From Gloeomargarita sp. SRBZ-1_bins_9 (GTDB lineage: Bacteria > Cyanobacteriota > Cyanobacteriia > Gloeomargaritales > Gloeomargaritaceae), in NCBI GenBank assembly GCA_039794565.1, contig JAUQVX010000002.1, forward strand, positions 124,001 through 188,000: 64,000 nt of DNA, given 5' to 3'. Within the stretch, counting starts at the first letter, position 1. Every line of letters starts with the position of its first letter. The translations under genes and the position numbers were made by a program. Shown here in pieces: positions 1-10,491 of the stretch. Under the pieces are notes generated by a model that searched no databases, was not told where the DNA came from, and worked only from the letters and a program-made list of their open reading frames with translations.

Positions 1-1055
1 GCCGGATGCACCAACCGTCCCGCCCGGGTATTGACCCCCCGTCCCAAGGGCGTATCGGGCGCCAGGGCGTCATAGCCGTGTTCCGCCAGGGTCAGCAGAT
101 AGGGCAACAGACTCTGGTTCAGGGCCTGGGTAGCCGTCCAGGGCACCGCCCCCGGCATATTCGGCACCCCGTAGTGCAGCACCCCGTAGCGCGTGTACAC
201 TGGCTGGGTATGGGTCGTCGGTCGGGATGTTGCCACGCACCCCCCCTGGTCCACCGCCACATCCACAATCACACTCCCCGGGCGCATCTGCTGCACCAGC
301 TCCTCCGAAACCAGCCTCGGCGTCCGTTTCCCCGGCACCAGCACCGCCCCAATCAGCAAATCCGCCGTGGGCACCATTTCCGCAATGTGGGTGCTGTTAC
401 TGTGCAAAAGCAGGACGCGAAACCCAAACAAATCCCCCAGGGCGTGCAACCGGTCCAGATTCCGTTCGATGATGGTCACCTGCGCCCCCAAACCTACCGC
501 CATGCGGGCCGCCTCCGTCCCCACCACGCCCCCCCCTAGAATCACCACGTGGGCCGGTTTAACGCCTGGCACCCCCCCCAACAGCACCCCCCGTCCCCCA
601 GCCGGACGTTGGAGAAAGTGACTACCGACCTGCACCGCCAACCGCCCGGCGATCACACTCATCGGGTGCAACAGGGGCAGGCGACCGTCCTCCAACTCCA
701 CCATCTCGTAGGCAATGGCCGTCGTTCCCGCCCGCAGCAAAGCCTTCACCAGCCCCGGTTGCGCCGCCAGATGCAGGTAAGTAAACAACAGCAAGTCCGG
801 GCGCAGATAGTCGTACTCCACCGGCAATGGTTCCTTCACCTTGACCACCAACTCCTGGGCCCAGGCCGTCGCCGCATCCGGCACCAACAGCGCCCCCGCC
901 TGCCGGTAGTCCTCATCGCTAAAGCCCGCCCCTTGGCCCGCCTGGGTTTCCACCACCACCGTATGGCCGTGGGCCACCAGCGTTGCCACACTTGCTGGAC
1001 TCAACCCCACCCGGAACTCCTGGTCCTTGATTTCTTTAGGCACCCCGATGCGCAT
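1..1055 (-). CDS. ald: Alanine dehydrogenase (3' end cut by window edge)
   Basis: NAD-dependent alanine dehydrogenase, which interconverts L-alanine with pyruvate and ammonia in the cytoplasm. The minus-strand frame opens at an ATG with the family N-terminus MRIGVPKEI...RVGLSP. It continues open for 351 codons to the window edge and carries the nucleotide-binding glycine-rich motif [12 protein letters not shown] near residue 173. Family members are about 360-370 residues, so only a short C-terminal piece is missing. The gene follows cysW on the same strand after 12 bp and may be the last gene of an rnz-cysW-ald unit. Identity rests on colinear similarity through the whole frame. Confidence 0.93.
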   Translation of the reverse strand, partial: MRIGVPKEIKDQEFRVGLSPASVATLVAHGHTVVVETQAGQGAGFSDEDYRQAGALLVPDAATAWAQELVVKVKEPLPVEYDYLRPDLLLFTYLHLAAQPGLVKALLRAGTTAIAYEMVELEDGRLPLLHPMSVIAGRLAVQVGSHFLQRPAGGRGVLLGGVPGVKPAHVVILGGGVVGTEAARMAVGLGAQVTIIERNLDRLHALGDLFGFRVLLLHSNSTHIAEMVPTADLLIGAVLVPGKRTPRLVSEELVQQMRPGSVIVDVAVDQGGCVATSRPTTHTQPVYTRYGVLHYGVPNMPGAVPWTATQALNQSLLPYLLTLAEHGYDALAPDTPLGRGVNTRAGRLVHP

Positions 1056-1067
1056 GGCGTAACCCCC

Positions 1068-1886
1068 TTACCGCCGTTCTGCCTGACCCAATAGCGCCTG
1101 TCCCGCCACCGTCACCAAAGCGATCACCGTCAGCAGCGACGCCCCCGCAAAGGCCGCCACCGTCTCGTACTCCATATACATCCGCTCGATGTGCAGCGTC
1201 AGGGTATTGGTCAAATTAATCACCTTGCCGGAGATCACCGCCGCCGCCCCATATTCTCCCAATCCCCGCGCCGTCGTCAGGATCACCCCGTACAGCAGCG
1301 CCCAGCGAATCTGGGGCAACGTCACCCGCCAGAAAATCTGCCACCCCCCGGCCCCCAAGGTCTGGGCTGCTTCCTCCTCCTCCCGACCCATACTCTCCAA
1401 AACCGGCAGCACCTCGCGCACCACAAACGGCAAGGTCACAAACAGGGTCGTCAGCACCAGCCCCGGCGGCGCAAAGACAATTGGCAGCCCCCAGGCCTCC
1501 ACCCAATGGCCAAACACCCCCACCGTCGGGCTGTAGAGCAAAACAAACATCAAGCCCACGATCACCGGCGAAATGGCCAAGGGCGCATCCAACAAAGCCA
1601 AAATCAACCCCTTACCCGGCAGGGGATACCGCGCCAGCACCCAAGCCGCCACCAGGCCAAACACCGTATTCACCGGCACCGCAATGGCCACCACCAGCAG
1701 CGTCAACCCCAGGGCATGCAGGGCCTCCGGCGTCATCAACCCCCGCAGGTAAGCCGACCACCCCTCCCGCAACGCCTGATAAAACACATTGACCAGGGGC
1801 AGGGCCACCATCAACCCCAGATACAGCGTTGCCACCCCAATCAACCCCCACGCCACCCCACCTTTAGGACGCACCGGCTGACGCAT
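1068..1886 (-). CDS. cysW: Sulfate ABC transporter permease CysW
   Basis: Inner-membrane permease subunit of the sulfate/thiosulfate ABC importer, which normally works with CysT, CysA and a binding protein. The 272-residue product has about six hydrophobic segments. The EAA-type loop (AAQTLGAGGWQIFWRVTLPQ) and the motif LGEYGAAAVISGK...TNTLTLHIERMYMEYE favour CysW over molybdate ModB. The ATG begins 3 bp after the rnz stop, so the two are probably cotranscribed. No cysA, cysT or sbpA lies in the window, so the rest of the transporter must be elsewhere. Confidence 0.85.
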   Translation of the reverse strand: MRQPVRPKGGVAWGLIGVATLYLGLMVALPLVNVFYQALREGWSAYLRGLMTPEALHALGLTLLVVAIAVPVNTVFGLVAAWVLARYPLPGKGLILALLDAPLAISPVIVGLMFVLLYSPTVGVFGHWVEAWGLPIVFAPPGLVLTTLFVTLPFVVREVLPVLESMGREEEEAAQTLGAGGWQIFWRVTLPQIRWALLYGVILTTARGLGEYGAAAVISGKVINLTNTLTLHIERMYMEYETVAAFAGASLLTVIALVTVAGQALLGQAERR

Positions 1887-1889
1887 AGT

Positions 1890-2852
1890 TTAAGCTCCCC
1901 CCGAAGCCGTCGTGGCCGGTATGCGCGTGCGGGGAATGCTGTAGGTCCAAAAATCCTGGGCCAGCACCGTGTTCGGGAAAATGGCCTGGGCCTCCGCCAG
2001 CAAATCCGCCAGTTGAATGGGATTGCCCGGGGCGTAACGGGGACTGAAATGGGTCAGGATCAACTGCTTCACCCCTGCCGCCAGAGCCACCTGGGCCGCC
2101 ATCGTAGACGTAGAGTGCAACCGCTCAAAAGCCAGAGCCGCATCCAGATGGGAAAAGGTGGCCTCATGCACCAACACATCCGCCCCCTGGGCCAGCGCCA
2201 CCGCCTCATCGCAATAAATCGTATCAGTGCAATAAACAAAGTGGCGACCTGGTTGGGGCGGCCCGCAGAACTCCCGGCCATCGAACACCCGCCCATCCGG
2301 GAGCGTCACCGTTTCTCCCCGCTTGAGTTGCCCATAGACCGGTCCCGGCGGAATCCCCAACTGCTGCGCCTTGGCCACATTGAACTCCCCCGGTCGGTCC
2401 CGCTCAGACACCCGATAGCCAAAAGCCGGCACCCGGTGCTTCAGGGGCGCGCAGGTCACCTGAAACTCCTCATCCTCATAGACCAACCCCGGCGCCACCG
2501 GATGGACCCGCACCGGAAACCCAAAGCGCATTTGGCTATAGCGCAAACAGGCCCGAATATACCCCTGCAACTCCGCCGGGCCATAGACATCCACCGCGTG
2601 GTTATCCCCCGACAGGCCGCAACTGGCCAGCAGCCCCATCAGCCCAAAAATATGGTCCCCGTGCATGTGGGTAATAAAAATCCGGCGGATTTGACTGATG
2701 CGCAAATCGCTGCGCAGGAACTGGTGCTGCGTCCCCTCGCCGCAATCAAACAGCCAGACCTCCGCCCGCTGGGGTAACTTCAAGGCCACACTGGAGACAT
2801 TGCGGCTGCGGGTGGGCACCCCCGAACTCGTTCCCAGAAACGTGATCTCCAC
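1890..2852 (-). CDS. rnz: Ribonuclease Z
   Basis: Zinc-dependent tRNA 3' endonuclease of the metallo-beta-lactamase fold. It trims 3' trailers, which fits this genome because its tRNA genes lack an encoded CCA. Motifs: [14 protein letters not shown] at the start, the metal site [10 protein letters not shown], and later HEATF and LTHFSPRY. A longer frame opens upstream at 2948, but family proteins begin at (M/V)[11 protein letters not shown] therefore chose the GTG at 2852, preceded by an AAAGG Shine-Dalgarno stretch, which gives 320 residues. The stop is 3 bp before cysW. Confidence 0.92.
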   Translation of the reverse strand: MEITFLGTSSGVPTRSRNVSSVALKLPQRAEVWLFDCGEGTQHQFLRSDLRISQIRRIFITHMHGDHIFGLMGLLASCGLSGDNHAVDVYGPAELQGYIRACLRYSQMRFGFPVRVHPVAPGLVYEDEEFQVTCAPLKHRVPAFGYRVSERDRPGEFNVAKAQQLGIPPGPVYGQLKRGETVTLPDGRVFDGREFCGPPQPGRHFVYCTDTIYCDEAVALAQGADVLVHEATFSHLDAALAFERLHSTSTMAAQVALAAGVKQLILTHFSPRYAPGNPIQLADLLAEAQAIFPNTVLAQDFWTYSIPRTRIPATTASGGA

Positions 2853-3012
2853 CTCGCCTTTGGCTATCCACTCCCTGATCAGTGTAGCGAACCCCAGCGC
2901 CCCCGCCATTTGACGACCCCGCCCCCACCCCCTAAAATGAGAAAGCAAGTTACGGAATGTAAATTTTGTAACTCTTGTGTGACATTAGGGCTTTTGGAAG
3001 ACGGGGTGTGCT

Positions 3013-3810
3013 ATGGGACGACGCTGGTACTGGGTTTGGGGTCTGTTGGCGGTGGTGTTTTTGAGCTGGGGTTTGGCAGCGGCGCCGGCCCTGGCCTATG
3101 ACAATCCCGATTTGTTGCCTGACCATCCCACGCCCATCATTGACCTGAACCATTCCTTAACCGATTTGCAGCGGGAAGCCCTGGCCCAGGAGTTGGAGCA
3201 ATTCGAGCGGGAGCATGGCTGGAAGTTGCGGGTGGTGACCCAGTATGACCGGACACCGGGGCGGGCCGTCAAGGAGTTTTGGGGGTTAGACGACCGGAGC
3301 GTGTTGCTGGTGGCCGACCCGCGCGGGGGCAATCTCTTGAGCTTCAATGTGGGGGATGCGGTCTATGCCAAAATGCCCCGGCTGTTTTGGATCGAATTAC
3401 AGGCCCGTTTCGGGAATATGTTTTATGTGCGGGACCACGGGGAAGACCAGGCCATCCTCCAGTCCCTGCGGGTGATCGAAGCCTGTCTGGTCAAGGACGA
3501 TGGTTGCCGGGTCGTACCTGGTTTACCCCGGGAGCAGTGGCTGTTGACCCTGATTACTTCTTTAGTGGGGGGCATCATTTGTGGGTTTGCCGCCCAACCA
3601 CGCCGCCCCGGTCAGGTGATTGCTTGGCAGTGGGTACTCATTTTCTCGCCCCTGTGGGGGATGTTGTTTATCTCCTTTGGCATTGGACCGGTGGTGAGCC
3701 GCACCAGCGATTGGTTACCCGTGTTTCGCAACGTGGCCGGTTTTGCCATTGGCCTGTTGGTGGCCTACCTGAGTCCCATTTTTGGCGAGCCGTCTCCTTC
3801 TAAAACCTGA
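3013..3810 (+). CDS. TPM-domain protein, Psb32-like
   Basis: Cyanobacterial TPM-domain protein resembling Psb32, which is linked to photosystem II protection and repair at the thylakoid membrane. It has a signal peptide (residues 1-28, probable cleavage after APALA), then the mature start YDNPDLLP typical of the family. A TPM domain spans roughly residues 35-180 and is followed by three hydrophobic segments (about 184-200, 205-225, 240-257). Total length is 265 residues. The gene is divergent from rnz. Its last 46 bp overlap the 3' end of the convergent carbonic-anhydrase-like gene. The PSII role is taken from the family. Confidence 0.78.
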   Translation: MGRRWYWVWGLLAVVFLSWGLAAAPALAYDNPDLLPDHPTPIIDLNHSLTDLQREALAQELEQFEREHGWKLRVVTQYDRTPGRAVKEFWGLDDRSVLLVADPRGGNLLSFNVGDAVYAKMPRLFWIELQARFGNMFYVRDHGEDQAILQSLRVIEACLVKDDGCRVVPGLPREQWLLTLITSLVGGIICGFAAQPRRPGQVIAWQWVLIFSPLWGMLFISFGIGPVVSRTSDWLPVFRNVAGFAIGLLVAYLSPIFGEPSPSKT

Positions 3811-4310
3811 CGGGCGTGCTGGCGGGCCAGGGTGACGTAATGCTGGGCGTGGGCGATTAACTCGGCTGCCTCCTCGGGGGTGACGTGACGGATGACCTTG
3901 GCCGGCACACCCACCGCCAGGGAGTAGTCGGGAACCGCTTGAGTGACCACCGCCCCGGCCCCCACAATGCACCCCTGGCCGATGCGCACCCCGTTGAGCA
4001 CAATGGCCCCCATGCCAATCAGCGTGCCATTGCCGATTTCAGCGCTGTGGATGATGGCCCGATGGCCCACCGTCACCCATTCCCCCAACACCGTCGGTTG
4101 CCCCGGGTCCCCGTGCAGCACGCACCCATCCTGGATATTCGTCCCCCGACCCAAAATGATGGGGCTACAGTCGCCGCGCACCACCGCCTGATACCAGATA
4201 TTCACATCCACCCCAATCCGGACATCGCCGATGACGGTGGCGTTGGGGGCAATAAAACTGGCCAGGTGGGTATCCGGCAGGGAACAATCGGCCTGGTCAA
4301 AGTCCTTCAT
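3765..4310 (-). CDS. Gamma-carbonic-anhydrase-like hexapeptide-repeat protein
   Basis: Left-handed beta-helix protein of the gamma carbonic anhydrase/YrdA/PaaY group, 181 residues. Hexapeptide repeats run from about residue 17 to 150. The metal-ligand-like histidines occur in [21 protein letters not shown]. The C-terminal segment [14 protein letters not shown]...[13 protein letters not shown] is the usual helix. Whether it hydrates CO2 or acts as an acyltransferase cannot be told from sequence. It starts inside the stop of the upstream small gene (ATGA overlap at 4307-4310), so the two are translationally coupled. Its 3' end overlaps the Psb32-like gene by 46 bp. Confidence 0.85.
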   Translation of the reverse strand: MKDFDQADCSLPDTHLASFIAPNATVIGDVRIGVDVNIWYQAVVRGDCSPIILGRGTNIQDGCVLHGDPGQPTVLGEWVTVGHRAIIHSAEIGNGTLIGMGAIVLNGVRIGQGCIVGAGAVVTQAVPDYSLAVGVPAKVIRHVTPEEAAELIAHAQHYVTLARQHARQVLEGDGSPKMGLR

Positions 4311-4630
4311 GACTGGGCAGCCCGTCCCCGCAGCGCCAGCACCGGACGATGGGTGTCAATGTCCGTCTGGGTGATGACCGTTTCTTCCCCCGGCGCGCAG
4401 GGGTACACCCCAGAGGGCCGGCCTGCTTCCCCGCTCTCTGCTTCGTAGAACGTCACCGGGCCATCCTCGGGACACTCGCGGTAGGCCGAGTACAAGTCTT
4501 CCCACGTGATGTCCTCCCCGTCGCGCACCTCTCGGATTTCGGCTAGCAAACCCACCAGGGGGTCGGGTTGGGTTTCCACCTGTACCAGCCGTTCCCCTTC
4601 CCAACAAAAGTGATGCCATTCCAGGCCCAT
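4307..4630 (-). CDS. Hypothetical protein coupled to gamma-CA-like gene
   Basis: A 107-residue acidic protein that I do not recognise. It starts with [15 protein letters not shown] and has no signal peptide, membrane segment or clear motif. The middle is rich in Asp and Glu (GDITWEDLY-type region near residues 38-50). It is supported as a gene by the ATGA overlap with the following carbonic-anhydrase-like gene and by the absence of any competing frame. It is divergent from pstS. Confidence 0.6.
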   Translation of the reverse strand: MGLEWHHFCWEGERLVQVETQPDPLVGLLAEIREVRDGEDITWEDLYSAYRECPEDGPVTFYEAESGEAGRPSGVYPCAPGEETVITQTDIDTHRPVLALRGRAAQS

Positions 4631-4722
4631 GGTTCACTCCGCCCATGTGGTTGCCACTATTATAGGGTCACAACAGCTTGGCCTTGGGTTATTATCAAAG
4701 GCGAAGCGTCCTTAGCCTAGCT

Positions 4723-5784
4723 ATGCGGCGGCGGCAGTATTTGTATTTAACCTTGGCGACCGGTTTAGGGGCAATTGCCTGTCAGTCCCAGCCCGTTCCC
4801 CCACCCAAGACCGAACCCAGTCCTGGCTCACCCGTCTATCTCAATGGCGCCGGTGCCACCTTTCCCTCCTTCCTCTACCTGAAATGGTTTAGCGAGTACC
4901 AAAAAATCTATCCCGAAGTGCAGATTTCCTATCAACCCATCGGCAGTGCCGCAGGCATCCAACAATTTCTCACGGAAACGGTGGATTTTGCCGGCAGTGA
5001 TGTGGCCATGACCGATGAGGAAGCCGCCCAGGTGAAACGGGGTGCCCTGTTTGTGCCGATGACCGCCGGGAGCGTGGCCGTGGTGTACAACGTGCCGGGG
5101 GTGCCCACCGGACTCAAACTGTCGCGTCAGGTTTTACCGGCCATTTTCCTAGGAAAAATCACCCGCTGGAACGATGCGGAAATCGCCGCCTTGAACCCGG
5201 AAATCACCCTGCCCGATTTACCCATTACCGTCGTTTATCGTTCCGACGGCAGTGGTACGACCGCCATCTTTACCCGGCATTTGAGCGCCATTGACCCCCT
5301 GTGGCGAAACCAGGTGGGCACTGGTTTGACAGTTAAATGGCCAGTGGGGACGGGAATCAAAGACAACGCCGGCATCAGCGCCCAAATCCAGCAAGGCGAA
5401 GGGGTGATTGGCTACGTGGAATACGCCTACGCCAAGCAGTTGCAACTGGCGACTGCCGCTTTAGAAAACAAGGCGGGTAAATACCTGCTGCCGACGCCCA
5501 ATGCGGTGGAAAAAGGGGTGGCCGACGTGGTGCTCGACAAGCGTCTGCGGGGATTTGTAGATGACCCCAGCAGCCCCGAAGCCTATCCCATCGTCAGCTA
5601 CTCCTGGCTGCTGATTTATCAGAAGTACGACGATAAAAAAAAGGGGGAAACCCTACGTAGGTTTATCCAGTGGGCCTTGGTGGAGGGGCAAAAGTTTGCC
5701 ACAGAGTTGGGGTATGTGCCCCTGCCGGGTCCGGTGGTTACGCAGGCCCAAACCTTGATGCAAAATCACACCCTGGTTGCATGA
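4723..5784 (+). CDS. pstS: Phosphate ABC transporter substrate-binding protein PstS
   Basis: Periplasmic phosphate-binding lipoprotein of the Pst high-affinity importer. From the ATG at 4723 the product is 353 residues, with a lipoprotein-type signal (MRRRQYLYLTLATG..GAIAC, cysteine about residue 20). The mature part starts with the family motif LNGAGATFPSFLYLKW. Phosphate-site motifs GSAAGIQQF, VDFAGSDVAM and YRSDGSGTTAIF follow. A longer frame opens at 4678, but the lipobox fixes the later start. No pstC, pstA or pstB lies nearby. A methyltransferase gene begins inside its stop codon. Confidence 0.93.
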   Translation: MRRRQYLYLTLATGLGAIACQSQPVPPPKTEPSPGSPVYLNGAGATFPSFLYLKWFSEYQKIYPEVQISYQPIGSAAGIQQFLTETVDFAGSDVAMTDEEAAQVKRGALFVPMTAGSVAVVYNVPGVPTGLKLSRQVLPAIFLGKITRWNDAEIAALNPEITLPDLPITVVYRSDGSGTTAIFTRHLSAIDPLWRNQVGTGLTVKWPVGTGIKDNAGISAQIQQGEGVIGYVEYAYAKQLQLATAALENKAGKYLLPTPNAVEKGVADVVLDKRLRGFVDDPSSPEAYPIVSYSWLLIYQKYDDKKKGETLRRFIQWALVEGQKFATELGYVPLPGPVVTQAQTLMQNHTLVA

Positions 5785-6305
5785 CCCTACGACTGCACAT
5801 TGGCGGTAAACATCCCCACCCGGACTGGAAGATCGTGGATATTGAACCCCGGCCGGAGGTGGACTACGTGACGGATGCCGCTAACCTCAGCCTGTTTGCT
5901 GACCAATCGGTGGACATGGTCTATGCCAGTCATGTGCTGGAGCATTTCCATTACGGTTTGCAGGATGAGGTGCTGCGGGTGTTGCGGGAGTGGCATTGGG
6001 TCCTCAAACCGGGGGGCCAGCTCCTGATCAGCGTGCCGGATTTGCGGGTGCTGTGCTGGCTGTACTGCCATCCCAACCTGCTGCCGGAGGAGCGATTCCA
6101 TTTGATGCGGATCATGTTTGGGGGCCAGGTGAACCAGTATGATGTGCATAAGGTGGGTTTTGACATCGATATTTTGGGGATGTATTTAGCCGAGGCGGGG
6201 TTCAGTCGCTACGAGCAGGTGAGTGAATTTCATCTATTCCCCGATTGCAGTTCCCTGCGGATTTTGGACACCTTGATCAGCCTGAATGTGATTGCCACCC
6301 GTTAG
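5781..6305 (+). CDS. SAM-dependent methyltransferase (class I)
   Basis: A 174-residue class I methyltransferase domain protein. The N-terminus LRLHIGGKHPHPDWKIVDI is the 'hydrogenosome-like GGK' variant seen in methyltransferases of glycan and cell-surface loci. MVYASHVLEHF is the motif after the acidic strand, and LKPGGQLLISVPD is motif III-like. The substrate is unknown. The ATG at 5781 overlaps the pstS stop by 4 bp. The 3' end overlaps the convergent rimI gene by 72 bp. Confidence 0.8.
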   Translation: MTLRLHIGGKHPHPDWKIVDIEPRPEVDYVTDAANLSLFADQSVDMVYASHVLEHFHYGLQDEVLRVLREWHWVLKPGGQLLISVPDLRVLCWLYCHPNLLPEERFHLMRIMFGGQVNQYDVHKVGFDIDILGMYLAEAGFSRYEQVSEFHLFPDCSSLRILDTLISLNVIATR

Positions 6306-6734
6306 GCAGCGTCGCCAGAGAATCAGGGCATCGTCATCGGGGTTTTGGTAATAGCCGGGGCGGCGCCCAAGTACCTCAAATCCACAGGATTGATAGAGGT
6401 GCAGGGCAATGGTATTTTGGCTGCGCACCTCAAGGGTGGCGTGCATAACAGTTGGGGGCAAGGTCTGCAACAGATGGTTCAAGGTGGCCCGTCCCAAACC
6501 TTGACGCCGGTGCTCGGGATGTACCGCCAGCAAAACAATATGGGCTTCATCGAGGATGACCCAGGCGGCGGCCATACTTCGCAGTCCGTCGGGAGCGACA
6601 TAACCCACAAATAAGGTGCCGAGTTTTTGCAATTCCTCGGCGTACTGGCGGGGCGACCACCATCCCCCCAAGGCCACTTGGTCGAGAGCCACCACCGCAT
6701 CTAGGTCCTGTACTGTCAGATGACGCAATGGCAT
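6234..6734 (-). CDS. rimI: GNAT acetyltransferase, RimI-like
   Basis: GNAT-fold N-acetyltransferase resembling RimI, which acetylates the N-terminal alanine of ribosomal protein S18. Acetyl-CoA binding is indicated by LLAVHPEHRRQGLGRATL, and the C-terminal part of the fold by EVRSQNTIALHLYQSCGFEVLGRRPGYY. The ATG at 6734 (MPLRHLTVQDLDAVVAL) is chosen because the open frame further upstream does not resemble the family. The last 20-odd residues go beyond the usual GNAT end and lie antisense to the convergent methyltransferase gene (72-bp overlap). Confidence 0.8.
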   Translation of the reverse strand: MPLRHLTVQDLDAVVALDQVALGGWWSPRQYAEELQKLGTLFVGYVAPDGLRSMAAAWVILDEAHIVLLAVHPEHRRQGLGRATLNHLLQTLPPTVMHATLEVRSQNTIALHLYQSCGFEVLGRRPGYYQNPDDDALILWRRCLTGGNHIQADQGVQNPQGTAIGE

Positions 6735-6915
6735 AGGATGTTGGTTTTGCCTTAAACCTAGCTGCAAACCGGCCTTGACTGGCTGGGAGCACCCCAGGAC
6801 CGGGCAAACCCCGGGAGCCGGACGGTTGTTTGGACTACACACTCAGGCAGCCCTTTGCCTAACGTAGTAAGTATCCTATCCTGGTCATCAACCCCTTGTC
6901 TTCAAGCCCTGGCCT

Positions 6916-9534
6916 ATGCCCCGTTTTCGACCGCCAACGACTGCTGCAGCCGATGGTCAACCGACATTGGTGATTGTGGAGTCACCCACCAAGGCGCGTA
7001 CCATTCGGCAGTACTTACCGGACAACTACCGGGTGGAGGCCTCGATGGGCCATATCCGGGATTTGCCTCAGTCGGCCAGCGAAATCCCCCCGGAGTACAA
7101 GGGCCAGGACTGGGCCACCCTGGGCGTGAACATTCACAACAACTTTGAACCCCTGTACATCATTCCGCCAGATAAGAAAAAGGTGGTTAACCATCTCAAG
7201 GCTGCCCTCAAGGACGCCAAGGAATTAATCCTGGCCACCGACGAGGACCGGGAAGGGGAAAGCATCAGTTGGCATTTGACCCAGGTGCTCCAGCCCCAGG
7301 TGCCCACCAAACGGATGGTTTTCCATGAGATCACCCGCGAGGCCATCCAGGAGGCCCTGCAAAACTGTCGCCAGTTGGACGAAGGGTTGGTGCGGGCCCA
7401 GGAAACCCGCCGGATTCTCGACCGGTTGGTGGGGTACACCCTCTCCCCCCTGTTGTGGCAAAAGGTGGGGCCGGGGCTGTCAGCAGGGCGGGTGCAATCG
7501 GTGGCAGTGCGGCTATTGGTAGAACGGGAGCGCCAGCGCCGGGCCTTTCGCTCCGCCGTCTATTGGGATGTGAAAGCCCGCCTGATGGCCCATGGCCTAC
7601 CCTTTGAAGCTCGTCTGGTAACCCTCAACGGCGAAAAGCTGGCGACCGGCCAGGACTTTGACCCCAAAACCGGCCAGTTGTTGCCGGGGCGATCGGTGCG
7701 TTGGTTGTCAGAGGCCGAGGCCCAGGAACTGTGCCAGCGCTTATCAGGAGAAACCTGGCGGGTGCAGGCCGTTGATTCCCGGCAGGTCCAGCGCAAGCCC
7801 GCTCCCCCCTTTACCACCTCCACCCTACAGCAAGAGGCCAACCGGAAATTACGCCTTTCGGCCCAGGAGACCATGCGCATTGCCCAGAGCCTGTACGAGC
7901 AGGGCTACATTACCTATATGCGTACCGATTCCGTGCATTTATCCCAACAGGCCATCAACGCCGCCCGCGCCTGCGTGGAGCATATGTACGGCAAAGAATA
8001 CCTCAGCCCCCAACCCCGGCAGTACGCCACCCAAAGCAAAGGCGCCCAGGAGGCCCATGAAGCCATCCGTCCGGCGGGCAGCACCTTTCGTACCCCCCAG
8101 GAGACCGGTCTCACCGGACGAGAACTAGCCCTGTACGAGTTGATCTGGAAACGCACCTTAGCCACCCAGATGGCGGAGGCCCAAATTACCCACCTGACGG
8201 TAATCATCCAGGCAGGGGATGCGGAATTTCGCACCACCGGCAAGCGCATTGATTTCCCCGGCTTTTTCCGCGCCTATGTGGAAGGTTCCGACGACCCCCA
8301 AGCCGCCTTAGAGGACCAGGAAATCCATCTGCCGCCCTTGGCCGTGGGGGACACGCCAACCTGTACCCAAGTGGAACCGGTGCGCCACGAAACCCAACCC
8401 CCCGACCGCTACACGGAGGCTTCCCTGGTGAAAACCCTGGAGAGTGAAGGAATTGGCCGACCTAGCACCTACGCCACCATCATCAGTACCATCCAGGACC
8501 GGGGCTATGTGCAAACCGAAGGCAACGCCCTGGTGCCCACCTTTACCGCCTTTGCCGTGACTGCTTTGCTAGAGCGTTACTTCCCCCACCTGGTGGACAC
8601 GGGTTTCACGGCCCGGATGGAACAAACCCTGGACGAAATCGCTGCCGGTCACGTCAACTGGCTGCCCTACTTACAGGAGTTTTATCTGGGGGAGCAGGGG
8701 TTGGCCAACCAGGTGAAACAGCAGGCCGAAAGTATTAATCCGGCCACCGCCCGCACCCTGGAACTGGAGGGATTAGGCGACGCCAAAGTGCATTTGAGTA
8801 CCCGCTACGGCCCCTACGTGGAAATCCCCCAAAACGGTCAAACCGTGACGGTTTCCCTGCCCAAGGACCTAACCCCTGGCGAGTTAACCCCGGCGGTTCT
8901 GGAGGAACTGCTGCGCCAGAAAACCGCAGGGCCCACCAAACTGGGTCTCCATCCTGAAACCGGCGAACCCATTTACGTTCTCATTGGCAGTTACGGCCCT
9001 TACGTCCAACTGGGAGACGTCAGCGAGACCAACAAAAAACCCAAGCGCGTGTCCCTCCCCAAGGGCATGACCCCGGAACAGGTCACCCTAGAAACGGCGG
9101 TGGGGTTACTGTCCTTGCCCCGCACCCTAGGTCCCCATCCCCAAGGAGGGGTGGTCAAAGCCGGTATAGGGCGCTTTGGCCCCTACATCGTCCACGACCG
9201 GGGCAAAGAGGGCCAAGAATTTCGCTCCCTCAAACCGGAGGATGACGTACTCACCATCACGCTAGAACGGGCTTTGGAATTGCTGGCCCAACCCAAGGCC
9301 GGCCGTGGCCGCAGCGCCCCCCTGCGCGACCTTGGTCCCCATCCCGACGACCACCAACCCGTGCAACTCTATCAAGGCCCCTACGGCTACTACGTCAAGC
9401 ACGGCAAGGTGAACGTCGGTCTTCCCGAAGGGACCTCCCCCGACAGCCTGACGCTCGAGCAGGCCGTGCAACTGCTGGCGCAACGACAACCCACCACCCG
9501 CAAGCGTGCTACCACCCGCCGCAAAAAGACCTAG
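6916..9534 (+). CDS. topA: DNA topoisomerase I
   Basis: Type IA topoisomerase, 872 residues, which relaxes negative supercoils. The TOPRIM domain starts at about residue 16 ([13 protein letters not shown]) with the acidic motif DEDREGESI. The active-site tyrosine is Y334 in [11 protein letters not shown]. The C-terminal third holds repeated domains of the 'YGPYVE.../YGPYVQ.../FGPYIV.../YGYYVKHG' type in place of the cysteine zinc fingers of enterobacterial TopA, as usual in cyanobacteria. The protein ends in a basic Thr/Arg/Lys tail. The stop lies 6 bp from the convergent ftsQ stop. Confidence 0.97.
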   Translation: MPRFRPPTTAAADGQPTLVIVESPTKARTIRQYLPDNYRVEASMGHIRDLPQSASEIPPEYKGQDWATLGVNIHNNFEPLYIIPPDKKKVVNHLKAALKDAKELILATDEDREGESISWHLTQVLQPQVPTKRMVFHEITREAIQEALQNCRQLDEGLVRAQETRRILDRLVGYTLSPLLWQKVGPGLSAGRVQSVAVRLLVERERQRRAFRSAVYWDVKARLMAHGLPFEARLVTLNGEKLATGQDFDPKTGQLLPGRSVRWLSEAEAQELCQRLSGETWRVQAVDSRQVQRKPAPPFTTSTLQQEANRKLRLSAQETMRIAQSLYEQGYITYMRTDSVHLSQQAINAARACVEHMYGKEYLSPQPRQYATQSKGAQEAHEAIRPAGSTFRTPQETGLTGRELALYELIWKRTLATQMAEAQITHLTVIIQAGDAEFRTTGKRIDFPGFFRAYVEGSDDPQAALEDQEIHLPPLAVGDTPTCTQVEPVRHETQPPDRYTEASLVKTLESEGIGRPSTYATIISTIQDRGYVQTEGNALVPTFTAFAVTALLERYFPHLVDTGFTARMEQTLDEIAAGHVNWLPYLQEFYLGEQGLANQVKQQAESINPATARTLELEGLGDAKVHLSTRYGPYVEIPQNGQTVTVSLPKDLTPGELTPAVLEELLRQKTAGPTKLGLHPETGEPIYVLIGSYGPYVQLGDVSETNKKPKRVSLPKGMTPEQVTLETAVGLLSLPRTLGPHPQGGVVKAGIGRFGPYIVHDRGKEGQEFRSLKPEDDVLTITLERALELLAQPKAGRGRSAPLRDLGPHPDDHQPVQLYQGPYGYYVKHGKVNVGLPEGTSPDSLTLEQAVQLLAQRQPTTRKRATTRRKKT

Positions 9535-9540
9535 TTAGAC

Positions 9541-10335
9541 TTAGTTCACTACCGGTTGTCGCGGAGGTTCGGGGCGCAGTTCGATCAAGGGGGCCTGGGG
9601 GTCGCTCAGGTCAATGGCGGCAATGCGGGGCAGGGGGACCTGGCGGGGCAAATGGCGCAAACGGTCCAAGGCCAGCAATTGGGCCGGCAACTGCTGTACA
9701 TCGCTCCCTAACCGAACCCAACCCAACTCCGTTTGCAAACCCAAGTCCCCGGGCTGCTGCCAGTCAATGGCCGTGACCCGCACCGGACTGATGGTGATGG
9801 CACGGTACACCTGGGGCCACAGGGAGGTGTAGCCGGGATGCCAGCCCCGCACTTGCAGGGTGGGATAGCGCTGGAGACGGCGTAAAACTGGACCGTACTC
9901 CGGCCCCAGGCGATGCCCTTGTGCATCGAGAAAACCTTGGTTTTCGGGGGGACAGGGCGGAGGACAAACCAACACCGCTACCGGTTGGCGCTCCTGCACC
10001 CAGACCTCTACCCGCGTGGGAAAGGCCTGCCGCCGGACGCGCACCTGGGCCACCACCGGTTCTTGTTGCAAACGCTGGGTTAGTGCCGAGGGGGACACCT
10101 GCCACAGGGGCTGGGGGTAGTCAAACGGCAACCAATGTCGCACCTGCGCTTCGGTCAGCAACCCCTGGGTATGAATGACAATTTGCTCCGGTTGCACCAC
10201 CCACCAACTGGGATGTTGCCCCAGCCAGAACAGGCCTGCTGTTGTTCCCAGGGTCGCCAGGGTTTGCCAGATCTCTAGCAAAAGTTGCCGTCGCTTTTGC
10301 CGCCGGATTTGCTGCCGCCGTTGGCGAAAGTCCAT
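9541..10335 (-). CDS. ftsQ: Cell division protein FtsQ/DivIB-like
   Basis: Single-pass membrane protein of the divisome. From the ATG at 10335 it has 264 residues: a very basic cytoplasmic N-terminus (residues 1-20, rich in Arg and Gln), one membrane segment (about 22-42) and a POTRA-type region beginning near VVQPEQIVIHTQGLLTEAQVRHWL. The later part matches FtsQ in EVWVQERQPVAVL and in the segment that refers back to the whole reading frame. An in-frame ATG at 10374 would add 13 residues (Gly/Arg-rich). Cyanobacterial FtsQ is poorly conserved, so the call is by domain layout. Confidence 0.78.
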   Translation of the reverse strand: MDFRQRRQQIRRQKRRQLLLEIWQTLATLGTTAGLFWLGQHPSWWVVQPEQIVIHTQGLLTEAQVRHWLPFDYPQPLWQVSPSALTQRLQQEPVVAQVRVRRQAFPTRVEVWVQERQPVAVLVCPPPCPPENQGFLDAQGHRLGPEYGPVLRRLQRYPTLQVRGWHPGYTSLWPQVYRAITISPVRVTAIDWQQPGDLGLQTELGWVRLGSDVQQLPAQLLALDRLRHLPRQVPLPRIAAIDLSDPQAPLIELRPEPPRQPVVN

Positions 10336-10491
10336 CCTGCCCCCAAAACGCCCTCTCCCCCTTAATCCTGACACGGGCGGCCGAGAACCACAACCCGACT
10401 ACTACCCAGGCGTCAAAGTTTCTTAAAACTCTTTCTCATGTTTTTTTCGCCCAGATGGGTTAAGAATAGGGAGGGATACCTAAGGTGACGG

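Noticed and set aside
1191-2777. Long plus-strand open frame of 528 codons antisense to cysW and rnz
   Set aside because: Gln/Pro/Arg/His-rich product without family features; a mirror of well-supported genes in GC-rich DNA.
2958-2972. HLR1-like pair of TTACA motifs (read on the minus strand) between rnz and the Psb32-like gene
   Set aside because: The two TTACA cores are 9 bp apart rather than the 10 bp of the RpaB consensus, so the match is probably chance.
4690-4720. Possible Pho-box repeats upstream of pstS
   Set aside because: Only one half resembles the TTAAC-type core; no convincing 11-bp direct repeat.
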